A stretch of 64,000 nt of DNA from a bacterium (GCA_021813725.1 JAKAJN010000002.1:1-64000); one strand, 5' to 3'; shown: positions 25,801-35,028, numbered from the stretch's first letter. Notes: generated by a model from the sequence alone, not told the origin. A program made the numbers and translations.

Positions 25801-28593
25801 ATGAGCCTCCCAGTCAGCTCCGTCTTCAACGACGGATACATTGCCGAGCAATTCGAGGCGTACCGCCGCGATCCAAACTCGGTGGATGAGTCCTGGCGCC
25901 AAATCTTCCGGCTCGCGGAGTCGCTTGGCGGCGTCACGCCGGCGGTGAGTCAGGCGCCGCTGGCGCCGGTCTCCGCGGCCGAGCAGCAGGCCTTTGCGCG
26001 CACGGTGGCCGGCGCGGCCCGCTACACGGCCGCGATCCGCCGCTACGGCCACTTGGCCGTGCAGCTGGACCCGCTTGGCACGCCGGGGCCCGGCGCGATC
26101 GAACTGACCCTCGAACACTATGGCATCACCGACGCCGATCTCGATTTGGTGAGCGGCGCATCGCTCGACTTCCCACACCTCGCCACAGCACGTGACGTGG
26201 CGGAACGGTTGAAATTCCGCTACACCCGCAACCTCGCCGTCGAGTTCGTGCATTGCGGCTCGGAGGAAGAGCGGCAGTGGTTCCGGGCGCTGTTCACCGC
26301 CGAGCAACTGACGCGACCGCTCTCCGCCGACGAGAAGCGTGCCGTCCTGCACCGCCTGTCGGAGGTGGATGGCTTCGAGCGCTTCCTCGGCAAGGCCTAC
26401 GTGGGATACAAGCGGTTCTCCATCGAGGGGACCGACGCGCTCGTGCCGATGCTCGACACGGTCCTCGACGAGGCGGCCGCGGCCGGCGTGCGTCATCTCG
26501 CCATCGCGATGGCGCACCGGGGTCGCTTGAGCGTCCTGACGCACATCCTCGGCAAGCCGTTCGAGCAGGTTTTCGCGGAGTTCGAGGGACGCCACGACCA
26601 CCTCGACGGCGCGTCAACCGGCGACGTGAAGTACCACCTCGGCTTCGAGGGACGACGGACCGCCGCGAATGGCGCCGTCGTGGACGTTTCGCTCGTGCCG
26701 AACCCCAGCCACCTCGAAGTGGTGAATCCGGTGCTGATGGGGCTGGCGCGCGCGGAACAGCGGATCGCCGGCAAGCCGCTCGAACGCGACGAGCGCACCG
26801 TGCTGCCGGTCTGCATTCACGGCGACGCGGCCTTCCCGGGCGAGGGGATCGTTGCCGAAACGCTCAACTTGTCGCGCCTTGCCGGCTACACCGTCGGTGG
26901 TACGCTGCACATCATCGTCAACAACCAGGTGGGCTTCACCACCGATCCGAGCGACTCGCGGTCCACGCTTTACGCCAGCGACCTCGCCAAGGGGTTCGAG
27001 ATTCCGGTGATTCACGTCAATGCCGACGACGCCGAGGCGTGCGTCGCGGCGATGCGCATCGGAGTGGCCTACCGGCAGCGCTTCAAGCGCGATTTTCTCG
27101 TGGATCTCGTCGGGTACCGCCGGCACGGGCACAACGAAGGCGACGAACCCACGTACACCCAGCCCGCGCTCTACGAGCGCATCAAGCAGCACCCGACGCC
27201 GCGTCAGGTCTGGGGGCGCCGGCTTGTCGCCGAAGGCGTGGCGACGCCGGCGGACGTGGATGCTGCCGAACGCGCGGTCGCCGAACGACTGCAGGCGCTG
27301 CACGCCGCGATGCCGCGCGCCGCGGCCGACGCGGCCGCCGAGTCCGGCCACGACGGCGAACCGCCAGTCTTCCCGCCAATCGGCGACACGGCGGTGCGCG
27401 CCGAAGCGCTCGCCGCGCTCAATGAGCAGTTGCTGCAATACCCGGCCGATTTCACGCCGCATCCGCGGCTGGCCAAACAGCTCGAACGGCGCCGCGACGC
27501 CATCGGCGCGGCAGGAGGCATTGACTGGGGCCACGCCGAGGCGTTGGCCTTCGGCTCCCTGATCGCCAGCGGCACTTCCGTGCGACTGACGGGACAGGAT
27601 GCCGAGCGCGGCACCTTCTCGCACCGACACGCGGTGCTCAGCGACGTGAAGACGGGCCGCAAATACGCGCCACTGCAACACCTTCCCGGCGCCAGTGCGA
27701 CGATCGAGATCCACAACTCCGCCCTCAGCGAGCTGGCGGTGATGGGGTTCGAATACGGCTTCAGTGTCGCGGCGCCGGACACGCTGACACTCTGGGAAGG
27801 GCAGTTCGGCGATTTCGTCAACGTGGCGCAGCCGATGATCGACCAGTTCCTGGCGGCCGACCGCGCCAAGTGGGGACAGGACAGCGGCCTCGTGCTGCTG
27901 CTCCCGCACGGGTTCGAAGGGCAGGGGCCAGAGCATTCGAGCGCGCGACTGGAGCGCTTCCTGCAGCTCTGCGCCGAGAACAACATGATGGTGGCGTATC
28001 CGTCGTCGCCGGCGCAGTACTTCCACCTGCTGCGGTGGCAGGCACGCCGCCAGCCTCGACGTCCGCTCGTGCTGATGCAGCCCAAGTCGCTGCTGCGACT
28101 GCCGTTGGCCGCCTCGCGACTCGACGACCTTTCCACCGGCACGTTCCGCGCGGTCATCGACGACCCGCGCGGCGAGGCGAAGCGCGAGCAGGTGCGCCGT
28201 CTCGTCTTCTGTTCGGGCAAGGTCTATTACGACCTCGCGGCGAAGGAGCCGGGTGACCACGTCGCGGTGGTGCGTGTCGAGGCGCTCTATCCGTGGCCGC
28301 TCGACGAGGTGTCGCGGCTGGTGGACCGCTATCCGAACATCGACGAGGTCGCCTGGGTACAGGAAGAGCCCAAGAACATGGGGGCGTGGAGCTATGTGGC
28401 GCCGCGCCTCCGCGTAGCGGCCGGAAACGCCCTGGTCATCCGGTACATCGGACGGCCCGAGCGGGCCAGCCCCGCCGAGGGCTATCCGAAGGCGCACGCC
28501 GACGAACAAGGACGCATCGTCCAGGACGCGCTGGACGTTCCGCCGCCGCGCGGCGGCGCCGGAATGCGGCGCTCCGCCGCACTCGCGAAGTAG
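25801..28593 (+). CDS. sucA: 2-oxoglutarate dehydrogenase E1 component
   Basis: A 930-residue thiamine-diphosphate enzyme that decarboxylates 2-oxoglutarate in the TCA cycle and passes the succinyl group to E2. The start (SVFNDGYIAEQFEAYRRDP) is the conserved E2-docking N-terminus. IAMAHRGRLSVLTHILGKP, HLGFEGRR, NPSHLEVVNPV and GDAAFPGEGI mark the catalytic core. FSHRHAVL and GFEYGFSVAAPDTLTLWEGQFGDF (about residues 640-665) form the pyrimidine-binding domain. Length matches the family. The E2 partner is not adjacent. The next gene follows 24 bp downstream with its own strong ribosome-binding site. Confidence 0.96.
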   Translation: MSLPVSSVFNDGYIAEQFEAYRRDPNSVDESWRQIFRLAESLGGVTPAVSQAPLAPVSAAEQQAFARTVAGAARYTAAIRRYGHLAVQLDPLGTPGPGAIELTLEHYGITDADLDLVSGASLDFPHLATARDVAERLKFRYTRNLAVEFVHCGSEEERQWFRALFTAEQLTRPLSADEKRAVLHRLSEVDGFERFLGKAYVGYKRFSIEGTDALVPMLDTVLDEAAAAGVRHLAIAMAHRGRLSVLTHILGKPFEQVFAEFEGRHDHLDGASTGDVKYHLGFEGRRTAANGAVVDVSLVPNPSHLEVVNPVLMGLARAEQRIAGKPLERDERTVLPVCIHGDAAFPGEGIVAETLNLSRLAGYTVGGTLHIIVNNQVGFTTDPSDSRSTLYASDLAKGFEIPVIHVNADDAEACVAAMRIGVAYRQRFKRDFLVDLVGYRRHGHNEGDEPTYTQPALYERIKQHPTPRQVWGRRLVAEGVATPADVDAAERAVAERLQALHAAMPRAAADAAAESGHDGEPPVFPPIGDTAVRAEALAALNEQLLQYPADFTPHPRLAKQLERRRDAIGAAGGIDWGHAEALAFGSLIASGTSVRLTGQDAERGTFSHRHAVLSDVKTGRKYAPLQHLPGASATIEIHNSALSELAVMGFEYGFSVAAPDTLTLWEGQFGDFVNVAQPMIDQFLAADRAKWGQDSGLVLLLPHGFEGQGPEHSSARLERFLQLCAENNMMVAYPSSPAQYFHLLRWQARRQPRRPLVLMQPKSLLRLPLAASRLDDLSTGTFRAVIDDPRGEAKREQVRRLVFCSGKVYYDLAAKEPGDHVAVVRVEALYPWPLDEVSRLVDRYPNIDEVAWVQEEPKNMGAWSYVAPRLRVAAGNALVIRYIGRPERASPAEGYPKAHADEQGRIVQDALDVPPPRGGAGMRRSAALAK

Positions 28594-28605
28594 CAGGAGT
28601 TCTCT

Positions 28606-28610
28606 GGAGG
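28606..28610 (+). promoter_or_regulatory. Strong Shine-Dalgarno before the PIG-L gene
   Basis: GGAGG ends seven bases before ATG 28618. It is one of only three canonical ribosome-binding sites seen in the window, which fixes this start and contrasts with the many genes here that lack one. Confidence 0.75.
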
Positions 28611-28617
28611 AACCCGC

Positions 28618-31296
28618 ATGACGCTGCGCCCGCTGCGCACGATCGTTTCGTGCGCTGTCCTGCTCTGCACCATCGCGCCGCGACTCGCCCTCGGGCAGGA
28701 CCGCGGCGCGACCGCGTTGGACCAGCTCGTTGCTGGCCTGCTCGTGACACCGCGCGTGCTCGTCATCGGGGCGCATCCGGACGACGAGGACACGCAGTTG
28801 ATCGCCTTTCTCAGCCGCGGTCACCAGGTGGAGACGGCCTACCTGTCGCTGACCCGCGGCGACGGCGGGCAGAATCTCATTGGCAACGAGCTGGGCGAGG
28901 CGCTCGGCGCGATCCGCACCGAGGAACTGCTGGCGGCGCGGCGCATTGACGGCGGCCGTCAGTACTTCACCCGCGCCTACGACTTCGGTTTCTCGAAGAG
29001 TGCCGAGGAGACGTTCAAGCACTGGGACCACGAGGAGGTCCTGCGCGACGTTGTGACAGTGGTGCGCTCGTTCCGGCCGCACGTCATCGTGGCGGTCTTC
29101 TCCGGCACACCGCGCGACGGGCACGGCCATCATCAGGTGTCGGGGATCGTGGCGCGCGAAGCGTACGATCTCTCCGCGGACACCGTGCGATTCCCGGTCG
29201 AGCAGTATGGCCCGGCCTGGGAGGCGGCGAAGTTCTATCGCGGCGCCCGCTTCACCGGTGTGCAGGCCACGCTGACGTTCAATGTCGGCGCGTATGACCC
29301 TGTGTCCGGGCGCAGCTACGCCGAGATTGCCGGCGAGAGCCGCAGTCAGCACCGGTCGCAGGGGTTCGGCGTGCTGCAGCGGCGTGGCGTGGTGATGGAC
29401 GCCGTGGCGCGCGAGGCCAGCCGTGTCAATGCGGGCACGGCGGCCACGAGCGAGCGTTCACTCTTTGACGGCATTGACACCACGATCGCGCGACTCGACG
29501 CGGGGCTTTCTGCGTCGGCGCGCGCGCAGTTGCAGCTTGCCCGGGCGCACGCCGACTCGGCGCGCGCGTCGCTTGATTTCCAGCATCCGGAACGCAACGT
29601 ACCGCACCTCGCGGCGGTGGCGCGCGCCGTGGAAGCAGCGCAGCGTGAATGGCAGCCCTGCGTGGTCCCTGTCGGTTGGCGTCGACGGCTGGATTTCGTC
29701 AATTGCACTCCTGCCCAGCTCGATGCCGACGCGGCGCTCGACCAGATGCGTGACCGCAGCAATGCGGCGCTGCTCGAGGCGGCGGGCGTGGCCGTGGAGG
29801 CGACGGCCGACCGTGAATTGCTGGCCTTCGGCGATTCGATGCCAGCGACGATCAGCGTTTACAATCGCGGTGCGCTTCCGGTGACGGTACGGGCGGTGCG
29901 GGTCAACGGCTATGCGTCACCGCTCGCATCGCCAGTGATTGTCGCGCCCGACAGCGCTTGGCGCACGACGCGTACGCTCGTCGGTTTGGTGGACACGCGC
30001 CCCTGGTGGGTGGGCGGACGGCAGGGCGACCTGTTCGCCGAGAAACGCTCGCCATCCGACGGGCTCAGTCGCGTGTCGGCGGTGTCCAGTGGCCTGCTGC
30101 GAGGCGTGGCTCTCCGCGAAGACACACGTCGCGAATCCGAGGCGAGCGTGGACGTCGAGATTGCCGGTGCCACGGTGTCGTCACCGCGTGAGCCGTGGGT
30201 CTATCGGTTCGCCGATCCGGTGCTCGGAGAACAGAACCGTCCCGTCGGCGGCGCGCCGGCGGTGTCGCTCGCCTTCGATCGTGGCCTGGAGTGGCTGCCC
30301 GCGGGCAAGCCGCTGGACCGGATGCTGCGTCTGACCGTGCAGTCGTACTCGGCGGTCGCTCGGACGTACACCTTGCGCGTCCTCACGCCCGCCGGCGTCA
30401 CGGTGGATACGGCCACGCGTCAGCTTGCCCTCGAGCCACTCGAGTCGCGCGAGCTGTTCCTGCGCATTCGCGGCACGCTCGCCGAGGGGCGGTACGAGTT
30501 CGGCGTGATCGCCGAGGGGGAGATGGGACGCTACGCGGAAGGATTTCGCACCGTCGAGTACCCGCACATCCATCCCATCCGGCTCTATCGTTCGTCCGGC
30601 GTGTGGCTGCAGGCGGTCACGGTGAACGTGCCGGCCGGACTGCAAGTCGCGTACGTGCAAGGCGTGGGCGACCTCTCAGCAGCCGGCCTTCGTCAACTTG
30701 GCATACCGCTCGTGGTGGTGACGCCGGCAGAGCTCCCGCTCCTCGACCTCACGCGGTTCACGACGGTGATCGTCGGACCGCGCGCGTATCAGGCGTCCCC
30801 CGAACTCCGTGCCTACAACCCGCGCCTGATGCAGTTCGTGAAAGATGGCGGCACGATGCTCGTGCAGTATGGACAGCAGGAGATGGCACGTCCTGGGTTG
30901 ATGCCGTACGCCATCGCGCTGGGCCGTACGGCACAGCGCGTCACGCTCGAGGATGCGCCGGTGACTGTACTGGACCCCAAGTCGCGTCTCCTGACGTGGC
31001 CGAACCGTATCACCGATGCCGACTGGGCGAATTGGGTTCAGGAACGCTCGCTCTACATGCCGGGCGAGATCAACCGCCTATACGAAACGCCGCTCGAGAT
31101 GCATGACCCCGGCGAACCCCCGAACCGCGGTGCCCTCCTGATGACGACGTACGGCAAGGGGACCTACGTGTACACGACGCTGTCGCTCTTCCGGCAGTTC
31201 CCCGCCGGCGTTCCGGGGAGCGCGCGGCTCTTCGTGAACTTGCTGTCGCAGGGACGCGGACCGCGCCCGGCGACGCCCGCGCGGGTGCAACCGTGA
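28618..31296 (+). CDS. Secreted large PIG-L (LmbE-like) deacetylase family protein
   Basis: An 892-residue exported protein. The signal peptide covers residues 1-26 (cleavage after LALGQ). The zinc hydrolase signature AHPDDED is at 52-58, with YLSLTRGDGGQN and DGHGHHQVSG supplying further metal and catalytic residues of an N-acetyl-sugar deacetylase fold (about 40-300). The middle part (roughly 390-640) reads as beta-sandwich, NEW3-like domains, and the last 200 residues resemble a Rossmann-type GATase/ThuA-like domain (TTVIVGPRAYQASPELRAYN). Such long PIG-L proteins are common in Bacteroidota and Gemmatimonadota. A role in amino-sugar processing is plausible, and the adjacent symporter could take up the product. 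Confidence 0.82.
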   Translation: MTLRPLRTIVSCAVLLCTIAPRLALGQDRGATALDQLVAGLLVTPRVLVIGAHPDDEDTQLIAFLSRGHQVETAYLSLTRGDGGQNLIGNELGEALGAIRTEELLAARRIDGGRQYFTRAYDFGFSKSAEETFKHWDHEEVLRDVVTVVRSFRPHVIVAVFSGTPRDGHGHHQVSGIVAREAYDLSADTVRFPVEQYGPAWEAAKFYRGARFTGVQATLTFNVGAYDPVSGRSYAEIAGESRSQHRSQGFGVLQRRGVVMDAVAREASRVNAGTAATSERSLFDGIDTTIARLDAGLSASARAQLQLARAHADSARASLDFQHPERNVPHLAAVARAVEAAQREWQPCVVPVGWRRRLDFVNCTPAQLDADAALDQMRDRSNAALLEAAGVAVEATADRELLAFGDSMPATISVYNRGALPVTVRAVRVNGYASPLASPVIVAPDSAWRTTRTLVGLVDTRPWWVGGRQGDLFAEKRSPSDGLSRVSAVSSGLLRGVALREDTRRESEASVDVEIAGATVSSPREPWVYRFADPVLGEQNRPVGGAPAVSLAFDRGLEWLPAGKPLDRMLRLTVQSYSAVARTYTLRVLTPAGVTVDTATRQLALEPLESRELFLRIRGTLAEGRYEFGVIAEGEMGRYAEGFRTVEYPHIHPIRLYRSSGVWLQAVTVNVPAGLQVAYVQGVGDLSAAGLRQLGIPLVVVTPAELPLLDLTRFTTVIVGPRAYQASPELRAYNPRLMQFVKDGGTMLVQYGQQEMARPGLMPYAIALGRTAQRVTLEDAPVTVLDPKSRLLTWPNRITDADWANWVQERSLYMPGEINRLYETPLEMHDPGEPPNRGALLMTTYGKGTYVYTTLSLFRQFPAGVPGSARLFVNLLSQGRGPRPATPARVQP

Positions 31297-31391
31297 GCAC
31301 GCCCTTCCGCCGCGTTCTCGTGCGCGTCCTCACCGCCGAGCTGGTGGCGTGGGCGCTGCTCCTGCTGCTGCAACTGCGGTACGGGTGGTAG
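31293..31391 (+). CDS. 32-residue single-span membrane peptide upstream of a symporter
   Basis: A GTG at 31293 overlaps the PIG-L stop by 4 bp and opens a frame of 32 codons ending TAG at 31389-31391, two bases before the symporter ATG. The product MSTPFRRVLVRVLTAELVAW continues into a Leu-rich span and ends LRYGW: a short basic N-terminus, one transmembrane helix and a tiny tail. Position and topology match small accessory subunits known for several sodium symporter families. No homology can be asserted by eye, but the double coupling (overlap before, 2-bp gap after) argues it is translated. Confidence 0.6.
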   Translation: MSTPFRRVLVRVLTAELVAWALLLLLQLRYGW

Positions 31392-31393
31392 CC

Positions 31394-33064
31394 ATGCACT
31401 GGATCAACTGGGTCATCGTCGTCGGCTATCTCGCCTACATCTCCATCGACGGCATCCGCCGCGCCAAGGGAACGAAGAAACTGGAGGGATACTTCCTCGG
31501 CAATCGCAGTCTGCCGTGGTGGGTGGTCGGGCTGTCGGTGATGGCCACGCAGCTGTCGGCGATCACGATGATCGGCACCACGGGGCAGGGCGCCAGCGAC
31601 GGGATGCGCTTCGTGCAGTTCTACTTCGGTCTGCCCGTGGCGCTGGTGATCCTGGGCGTCACGCTGGTGCCGTTTCTGCACGGCGCCAAGGTGTACACCG
31701 CATACGAGTACCTCGAGCGGCGCTTCGACGCGCGCACGCGGTCGCTCACCAGCCTGCTCTTTCTGCTGTCGCGCGGGCTTTCGTGCGGCACGATCATCGC
31801 CGCGCCGGCGGTGGTCTTTGCGTCCATCTTCGGCATGCCAATTCCGTACGCCGTCGCACTCATCGGCGTACCGACGGTGCTGTACACGATGATTGGCGGC
31901 GTGCAGGCGGTGGCCTGGACCGACGTGAAGCAGATGGTGCTGGTGATCACCGCCATCGTGGCGGTCATCATCGTGCTGTTCATGCGCATACCGGTGAACC
32001 CGGAGGACGCGCTGCGCATCGCGGGCGCGGCGGGCCGACTCAATGCGTTCGACTTCGATTTCACGCTGACCAAGCAGTACACCTTCTGGAGCGGGATCAT
32101 CGGCGGGACGTTTCTGATGCTCTCGTATTTCGGCACGGACCAGAGCCAGGTGCAACGGTATCTCACGGCGAAGTCGGTGGATGAGGCGCGCAGTTCGCAC
32201 CTGATCAGCGCCTACTGGAAGATTCCGTTGCAGGCGCTGGTGCTGATGGTTGGCGTGCTGGTCTTCGTGTTCTACGTCTTCACCCCGCCGCCGCTCTACT
32301 ACAATCCGACCCAGGCGGCCCGCGCCCGCGCCGCCGACCCGGCGGCGTACGCGGCGGTCCAGCAACGCTACGACTCGGCGCTTGCGTTTCGCGCCGCGGC
32401 GGCGCGCGACCTCGCCGCCGCACCGCGTGCCGGGGACGAGGTCTCCTCCCGGCGCGAGTTGCGCATCGGTGACCAGATGGTCGCGGCCGCGCGGCAGGAC
32501 GCGATGGCGATCGGTGCCGTCAACGGCGCCAAGCCCGCGACCGATGTGAACTACATCATCCCGCACTTCGTACTCACCGAACTCCCGGTTGGCCTGGCGG
32601 GCATCTTCATCGCGGCGGTCATCGCCGCGGCGATGTCGGCGGTGGCCGGCGAACTGGCGTCGCTGTCGAGCACGACGGTCATTGACCTCTATCGGCGGTG
32701 GATTCGCCCCGAGGCCGATGACGCGCACTACCTCGGTGTCTCGCGCGCGGCGACCGGCGCCTGGGGGCTCTTTGCGTGCGTGGTAGCGGTCTTCGCCGCC
32801 GACTTGGGTTCGCTCATCGAGGTGGTGAACCGCTTCGGTTCCTATTTCTACGGGTCGATCCTCGGCGTCTTCCTGCTCGCGATGATCCCGCGCACGAGGG
32901 GAAGCGGCGCGTTCTACGGCCTGCTCGCTGGAATGGCCGCGGTCGGCGCGGTGAACGTCGGGGCGCCGTCAGTGGCCTTTCTCTGGTACAACGTGATCGG
33001 CGCCGTCACCGTCGTGGCCGTCGGTGTCCTCTTTGGCCGCGCCCCGCGTGAGGCAGCGACATGA
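31394..33064 (+). CDS. Sodium:solute symporter family (SSS) transporter
   Basis: A 556-residue inner-membrane Na+-coupled uptake protein with about 13 helices. The start WVIVVGYLAYISIDGIRRAKG, then GNRSLPWWVVGLSVMATQLSAITMIG, is the typical LeuT-fold SSS opening. GTFLMLSYFGTDQSQVQRYL and AAVIAAAMSAVAGELASLSSTT are conserved helices with Na+-site residues. Between helices, roughly residues 297-390, lies a long Ala/Arg-rich soluble insertion. The substrate is unknown; location after a sugar deacetylase favours an organic solute such as a sugar. Its stop overlaps the next ATG by 4 bp. Confidence 0.88.
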   Translation: MHWINWVIVVGYLAYISIDGIRRAKGTKKLEGYFLGNRSLPWWVVGLSVMATQLSAITMIGTTGQGASDGMRFVQFYFGLPVALVILGVTLVPFLHGAKVYTAYEYLERRFDARTRSLTSLLFLLSRGLSCGTIIAAPAVVFASIFGMPIPYAVALIGVPTVLYTMIGGVQAVAWTDVKQMVLVITAIVAVIIVLFMRIPVNPEDALRIAGAAGRLNAFDFDFTLTKQYTFWSGIIGGTFLMLSYFGTDQSQVQRYLTAKSVDEARSSHLISAYWKIPLQALVLMVGVLVFVFYVFTPPPLYYNPTQAARARAADPAAYAAVQQRYDSALAFRAAAARDLAAAPRAGDEVSSRRELRIGDQMVAAARQDAMAIGAVNGAKPATDVNYIIPHFVLTELPVGLAGIFIAAVIAAAMSAVAGELASLSSTTVIDLYRRWIRPEADDAHYLGVSRAATGAWGLFACVVAVFAADLGSLIEVVNRFGSYFYGSILGVFLLAMIPRTRGSGAFYGLLAGMAAVGAVNVGAPSVAFLWYNVIGAVTVVAVGVLFGRAPREAAT

Positions 33065-33612
33065 CCGAGCGACCGCGCGTGGTGATCATCGGCGGCGGTT
33101 TCGCCGGGGTGTACGCCGCGCGTGTACTGCGCCGCGCTTCCGTTGACGTGACGCTGGTGGGCCGCACCAACCACCACGCTCTTCAGCCGATGGTGGATCA
33201 GGGTGCAGACACGTCGTTGGCGCCGAGTGACATCGCCTACGACACGCCGGTGAGCGCCACGGGGGCACGCCACGCCCACCTCGGGCACGGCCGGTGGGAG
33301 TCCCATGCACCGGGGTTGAAGACGCTCAAGGATTGGTTGGACCTGCGCGAACGCATGTTGCTGGCGTTCGAGCGGGCCGCATGGAGCGAGGACGAAGCGC
33401 CTCGGCGAGCGTTGCTCACCGTTGTCATGATCGGGGGCGGGCCGCGCCTGTCGCCGGCATTCCCCGAGCGGGCCAGCGCGCGCGCACGGCGTGACCCGAA
33501 GCGGCTGGGCGTGGAGGCGCGCACGGGCGGTGTCGCGACCGGCGTGGACGCCGGTGGCGTGCGCATTGTCACGGCGCGCGCCGCCGCCCGACTTCGGGTG
33601 GACGTCGCATGA
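33061..33612 (+). pseudogene. Eroded type II NADH dehydrogenase (NDH-2) with in-frame internal deletions
   Basis: The 183-residue frame starts as a normal NDH-2: FAD motif VVIIGGGFAGVYAAR, then TNHHALQPMV and LAPSDIA. About 45 family residues are then missing before SATGARHAHLGH...HAPGLKTLKD, about 50 more between the second dinucleotide motif (VMIGGGP) and RLSPAFPERASARARRD, and over 200 residues of C-terminus are absent. The quinone-site and membrane-anchor parts are gone, so NADH:quinone oxidoreductase activity is very unlikely. Yet there is no stop or frameshift, and both ends keep 4-bp overlaps with symporter and kinase genes. It is either a decaying gene kept open for coupling or a repurposed fragment. 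Confidence 0.65.
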
Positions 33613-34346
33613 CAAAGCGCGAACTCGGACCCACCGCGACCGGTAGCACGCCGCGAGAACAGCGTCTGGCGGCGGCCGGGCGCGTCGCCGCCGGGCTGCT
33701 GCACGAGTTCCGCAACGTGCTATCCCCGATTGCGAACACGGCCTTCCTGCTTGAACAGCAAGCCGGCGATCCGGCGCGCGTGCGTGAACTGGCCCAGCGC
33801 ATCGCGCAATTGGCGCAGGTGCACGGCCGTGTGATGGACCGGCTCCGCGATTTCTTGCGGCAGGATGCCGAGCGATTTCCCGAGGGAAATGTCGTGGACC
33901 TCGCCGCCGCGGCACGCGAAACGGTGCTGTTGTGCACGACCCTTGCTGCCGCGCAGCCCGGCGGTCGCATCGAATTCTCCTGCGACGCGCCCGAGGCGCT
34001 GCCGGTGCTGGGCGACGCGCACGACCTCCGGACGGCCGCCTTCGAACTCGTGCTGAATGCGATGGAGGCCCAGCCGGCGGGCGGGGTGATCCGGGTGCGG
34101 ACCTGGCCTGAGGGCCCCTTGGCTTGCCTCGAAGTGTACAACGGCGGGTCACCCGTCCCCGAAGGGATGGCGGAAGTGGCGTTTGACCCGTTCATTAGTA
34201 CGAAAGGAGAGCCCGACGCCGGGCTCGGACTCTCTGCAGCGTGGGGAATTGCCCGCCGGCACGGTGGCGATCTTTCGCTCGGAACTTATGTTTCGGGCGG
34301 TGCCGTGGTGACGCTCACGCTGCCCCGCCAGCTCAACGTTCGCTGA
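33609..34346 (+). CDS. Soluble sensor histidine kinase
   Basis: A 245-residue histidine kinase with no transmembrane segment and no recognisable sensor domain. The phosphoacceptor helix carries His32 in LLHEFRNVLSPIANT. The ATPase domain has the N box ELVLNAMEAQPAGG and the G boxes PFISTKGEPDAGLGLSAAWGIARRHGG. The start overlaps the preceding stop by 4 bp and an ANTAR response regulator follows 18 bp downstream, making a cytoplasmic two-component pair. The signal must reach it through another protein or a small ligand. Confidence 0.88.
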   Translation: MTKRELGPTATGSTPREQRLAAAGRVAAGLLHEFRNVLSPIANTAFLLEQQAGDPARVRELAQRIAQLAQVHGRVMDRLRDFLRQDAERFPEGNVVDLAAAARETVLLCTTLAAAQPGGRIEFSCDAPEALPVLGDAHDLRTAAFELVLNAMEAQPAGGVIRVRTWPEGPLACLEVYNGGSPVPEGMAEVAFDPFISTKGEPDAGLGLSAAWGIARRHGGDLSLGTYVSGGAVVTLTLPRQLNVR

Positions 34347-34364
34347 GTACAGCACGGATCCCCT

Positions 34365-34982
34365 ATGGCCGCGACCATGACCCCCGCCTCCGTCTCCAGC
34401 GCCAGAATCCTCGTCGTCGACGACGAACTCACCGCCCGCGAGTCGCTGAGTGAACTGCTCACCTCGCTCGGACATGACGTGCTCGATGCCGTCCCCGACG
34501 CGACCGCCGCGGAAGCCCGCGCCAAGGAACTTCGGCCGGACGCGATCCTGATGGATGTCCTGCTTCCCGGTGCCAATGGCATTGAGGCAGCGCAGGCGAT
34601 TTCGCGGGCACTGCCCGGCACGGCCATTGTGTTGATCAGCGGCGATGAAACCATCCGCCTCACCGATGCCGAGGCCGACGCGTCGGGTGCCGTCGCCTTC
34701 CTCATCAAGCCCGTGCCGCCGCAGGTGCTCGACTCGGCGATTCGGCTCGCCGTGGCCCGCGCCGTCGCGCTGCGTCAGGCACGGCAGGAGGCGGCGGGGC
34801 TCAAGCAGATGCTTGAGGACCGCAAGCTCATCGAGCGTGCCAAGGGATTGCTGATGCGCCGCACGGGCTGTTCGGAGCCCGAGGCCTATCGCATCCTCCA
34901 GCGGTCGTCGCAGGACCGCTCCAAGAAGATGGTCGAGATCGCACGCGCGGTGCTCGACGCCGAACCGGGTGCGACGGCCTGA
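34365..34982 (+). CDS. Response regulator with ANTAR RNA-binding output domain
   Basis: A 205-residue two-component response regulator. The receiver domain (13-125) has acidic pocket Asp19-Asp20, phosphorylation site Asp64 (AILMDVLLPG) and Lys115 (FLIKPV). The C-terminal domain (about 140-195, LEDRKLIERAKGLLMRRTG, then EAYRILQRSS) is an ANTAR domain, which in AmiR, NasR and EutV binds paired hairpins in nascent RNA and prevents termination. It therefore probably controls gene expression by antitermination, under the kinase encoded just upstream. I do not find a convincing tandem-hairpin target in this window. Confidence 0.9.
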   Translation: MAATMTPASVSSARILVVDDELTARESLSELLTSLGHDVLDAVPDATAAEARAKELRPDAILMDVLLPGANGIEAAQAISRALPGTAIVLISGDETIRLTDAEADASGAVAFLIKPVPPQVLDSAIRLAVARAVALRQARQEAAGLKQMLEDRKLIERAKGLLMRRTGCSEPEAYRILQRSSQDRSKKMVEIARAVLDAEPGATA

Positions 34983-35028
34983 CACAACCCGGTTGTCGTC
35001 TCGAATGGGGTAGGGCGCGCCCGGCGCG

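Noticed and set aside
26614-29352. Very long open frame on the strand opposite sucA and the PIG-L gene
   Set aside because: It lies wholly antisense to two well-supported genes, has Arg/His/Ala-rich composition without motifs, and is explained by codon bias in GC-rich DNA.
33061-33612. Functional NADH dehydrogenase II
   Set aside because: More than half of the family length is missing, including parts of the NADH-binding and quinone/membrane regions.
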